A DNA stretch of 33,710 nucleotides from SKPH01 sp051748565. Lineage in GTDB: Bacteria; Bacillota; Dethiobacteria; DTU022. The notes beneath the pieces are model-generated. The model saw nothing but the letters and a program-made list of their open reading frames with translations. It was not told where the DNA came from and searched no databases. Location: the NCBI GenBank assembly GCA_051748565.1, contig JBNJHN010000018.1, forward strand, positions 1 through 33,710, read 5' to 3'. A program made the translations under genes and the position numbers. The stretch's first letter is position 1; every line of letters begins with the position of its first letter. Shown here in pieces: positions 32,201 to 33,710 of the stretch.

Positions 32201-33625
32201 ATGAAGGATCAGATTCAGGACTATAATACCGGTGTACTGGAAACGAGCATAGGCAAACTGGAGTTTGAGGGTGGGTATCCAACCAAAGAAACAATTGAAA
32301 AGTTGTACAATCAGCTAGACCTGCAGCGTGCTGCCCAGGCCTACCTGGACTTCATGCCTGCGATTTCGATGCAGTCCCTGCTCGACATGCACCCGCGCGA
32401 CCACGGCGTCAGCGAGACCGGCGGCATGATCGTGTACACCGAGCCGGGTGAAGGCAGGTCGAAAGACCTCGGCCTGACTTACAACACCGAAAGCATGTAC
32501 GCGAGCGCCAGCGTCGATCTGAAGCAGACTGGCCCTGCGGTCATAGAGGTGCCGCCGAATGTCCTGGGCATCATCAACGACGGCTTATTTCTCTATTTGG
32601 CAGACCTCGGCAATGCCGGTCCCGATCGCGGTCAGGGCGGGAAGTATCTGCTCCTGCCGCCGGGATACGAGGGCGGCGTGCCTGAAGGTTACTTCGTCTT
32701 CCGGTCCAGCACCTGGCGCAACTGGGTCATGGCGCGCGGCTTCGAGCAGGACACGGGTCGAGGCGAGGCCGCGCTGGCCTATTACAAGGCGCATTTCAAG
32801 GTCTATCCGCTGGGCGAGGGTGAGCAACAGCCGAGCGTCGTCAGCGCATCGTTTAAGCCGAGCGACTCCACTTTCCCGCGCGACATCCGCTACTTCGAGC
32901 GGTTGCACCAGATGCTCCAGTACGAGCCGCTCTCGGCCTTCACGCCGGAGCAGCTGGGCCTGCTCCATGCCCTGGGGATCGTAAAGGGGGCCCCGTTCCA
33001 GCCCGACGAGCGAATGTACCGCATCCTTTCGGATGGCGTCCGCCTGGGCGACGGCATGGCCAAGGCGATCATGTACGCCAATCGCGACCCGGAGGCCCGG
33101 GTCTACCCGGACCGTTATTGGGAGCGGGTCTTCATCGGCGGGTACAAGTTCGAGCGCGATGGCGCCCGGCTCCTGGACGCCCGCACCCTCTGGCATTACG
33201 GCGCCATCGTGGTCACTCCAGCGATGGAGGCGAAGATGGTCGGTGTCGGCTCGCAGTACCTCACGACCTACAAGGACACTAGCGGCGCCTATCTGGACGG
33301 CGGACAGAACTATCGCCTGCGGCTGCCGGCTGGAATTCCGGCCAAGAACTTCTGGTCGGTGACCGTCTATGACACCGAGACGCGCTCGCTGCTGCAGAAC
33401 GGTCAGCCCAAGCCGAGCATCAGCAGCGCCTTTGACCAACCCGAGGTGAACCAGGACGGCTCGGTCGACATCTACTTCGGTCCGCTAGAGCCGGAGGGCA
33501 AGGAGAAGAACTGGATTCGGACGGTGCCCGGGCAGGGCCACTTCGTCTGGATCCGCCTCTACGGGCCGCTGGAACCTTTCTTCGATCAGACCTGGCGGCC
33601 TGACGACATCACGAAAATAGAATGA
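32201..33625 (+). CDS. DUF1254/DUF1214-domain protein
   Basis: 474 residues covering both domains. The N-terminal DUF1254 part has LEFEGGYPTKETIEKLYNQL, an RAAQAYL helix and later TYNTESMYASASVDL and GPAVIEVPPN. The C-terminal DUF1214 part has QNYRLRLPAGIPAKNFWSVT, VYDTETRSLL, then DGSVDIYFGP and a final W-I-R/F-V-W-I-R-L-Y-GPLEPF. Many family members are exported, but no signal peptide is seen here. Function is not established. AAAGGAGG is eight bases before the ATG. The first 45 codons are AT-leaning like the promoter region; from about 32330 codon use becomes strongly GC-rich, unlike most of the window. It ends 22 bases before the convergent third LuxR gene. Confidence 0.9.
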   Translation: MKDQIQDYNTGVLETSIGKLEFEGGYPTKETIEKLYNQLDLQRAAQAYLDFMPAISMQSLLDMHPRDHGVSETGGMIVYTEPGEGRSKDLGLTYNTESMYASASVDLKQTGPAVIEVPPNVLGIINDGLFLYLADLGNAGPDRGQGGKYLLLPPGYEGGVPEGYFVFRSSTWRNWVMARGFEQDTGRGEAALAYYKAHFKVYPLGEGEQQPSVVSASFKPSDSTFPRDIRYFERLHQMLQYEPLSAFTPEQLGLLHALGIVKGAPFQPDERMYRILSDGVRLGDGMAKAIMYANRDPEARVYPDRYWERVFIGGYKFERDGARLLDARTLWHYGAIVVTPAMEAKMVGVGSQYLTTYKDTSGAYLDGGQNYRLRLPAGIPAKNFWSVTVYDTETRSLLQNGQPKPSISSAFDQPEVNQDGSVDIYFGPLEPEGKEKNWIRTVPGQGHFVWIRLYGPLEPFFDQTWRPDDITKIE

Positions 33626-33647
33626 AAAGCGGGATAACTGGAAAGGG

Positions 33648-33710
33648 CTAAATAATTCCGTTCTTTCTGGCGAAAGCGACCGCTTCCCAGCGACTGTGGA
33701 CCCCCAGCTT
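33648..33710 (-). CDS. Third MalT-type LuxR regulator, C-terminal end only (runs off the window)
   Basis: The last 20 codons plus TAG are visible: KLGVHSRWEAVAFARKNGII, identical in 19 of 20 residues to the end of the regulator at 22562-25333 (K for G near the end). The frame is open to the window edge with no defect. By analogy with the first cassette, a divergent promoter and another target block would be expected beyond its start, outside this window. Confidence 0.85.
   Translation of the reverse strand, partial: KLGVHSRWEAVAFARKNGII

Noticed and set aside
1..33710. CRISPR arrays, transposases, integrases, tRNA or rRNA genes
   Set aside because: None seen: no regularly spaced direct repeats, no transposase motifs and no tRNA-like T-loop pattern found by eye on either strand. 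Small or divergent examples could be missed without a search.

Overview
The window looks like one scaffold from a draft or metagenome-assembled genome of an anaerobic, Gram-positive-type bacterium, probably Bacillota in the Clostridia/Syntrophomonadia/Dethiobacteria neighbourhood. That placement is inference. It rests on AAGGAGG-type ribosome sites, a LiaFSR-like three-component operon, a Ycf46-like AAA protein, an oxygen-independent sulfatase-maturing radical SAM enzyme, a lipoprotein and no outer-membrane genes. There are no rRNA or tRNA genes, CRISPR arrays or transposases that I can see. A 100-N gap at 2279-2378 is flanked by an exact 99-bp duplication, so it is an assembly join, not biology.

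Left part (1-11 kb): a patchwork of small single-gene units. It holds a membrane protein, a cyclophilin-like protein, a VapBC-type toxin-antitoxin pair interrupted by the gap, an FAD reductase convergent with an AAA ATPase, an acyl-CoA thioesterase-like protein, two tandem paralogous membrane proteins, a CPBP protease, an SPL-type radical SAM protein and a GNAT acetyltransferase. Several broken genes lie between them: a MATE transporter with its middle deleted, a TetR regulator that lost its DNA-binding half, and a decayed gene just downstream of gltD.

Middle (11-22.5 kb): the gltBD glutamate synthase operon, a LiaF/LiaS/LiaR-like envelope-stress operon with overlapping stop/start codons, a SHOCT-domain protein, a four-helix membrane protein and a META-domain lipoprotein.

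Right part (22.3-33.7 kb): the most interesting region. A large MalT-type (LAL) LuxR regulator is divergent from an operon-like block encoding a 2H-phosphoesterase/HAD-phosphatase fusion, a cysteine-type sulfatase and its anaerobic sulfatase-maturing enzyme with a fused SEC-C zinc motif. A second block encodes a DUF1254/DUF1214 protein. Each block is followed by the convergent 3' end of a further LuxR gene of the same kind: a dead 28-codon remnant at 31445-31528, and a gene running off the right edge. Three promoters share a 14-bp dyad, ACCA-N4-GRTGGT, placed exactly 17 bp upstream of a TACAAT/TTCAAT -10 box: one before the lipoprotein gene, one before the 2H-HAD gene and one before the DUF1254 gene. 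A divergent TTGAAA-17-TATTAT-type promoter for the LuxR gene is also conserved in both blocks, although the second LuxR gene is gone. I read this as repeated regulator-plus-target cassettes forming a small local regulon. The target genes are visibly more GC-rich than their surroundings, which suggests transfer of enzyme genes behind resident promoters.
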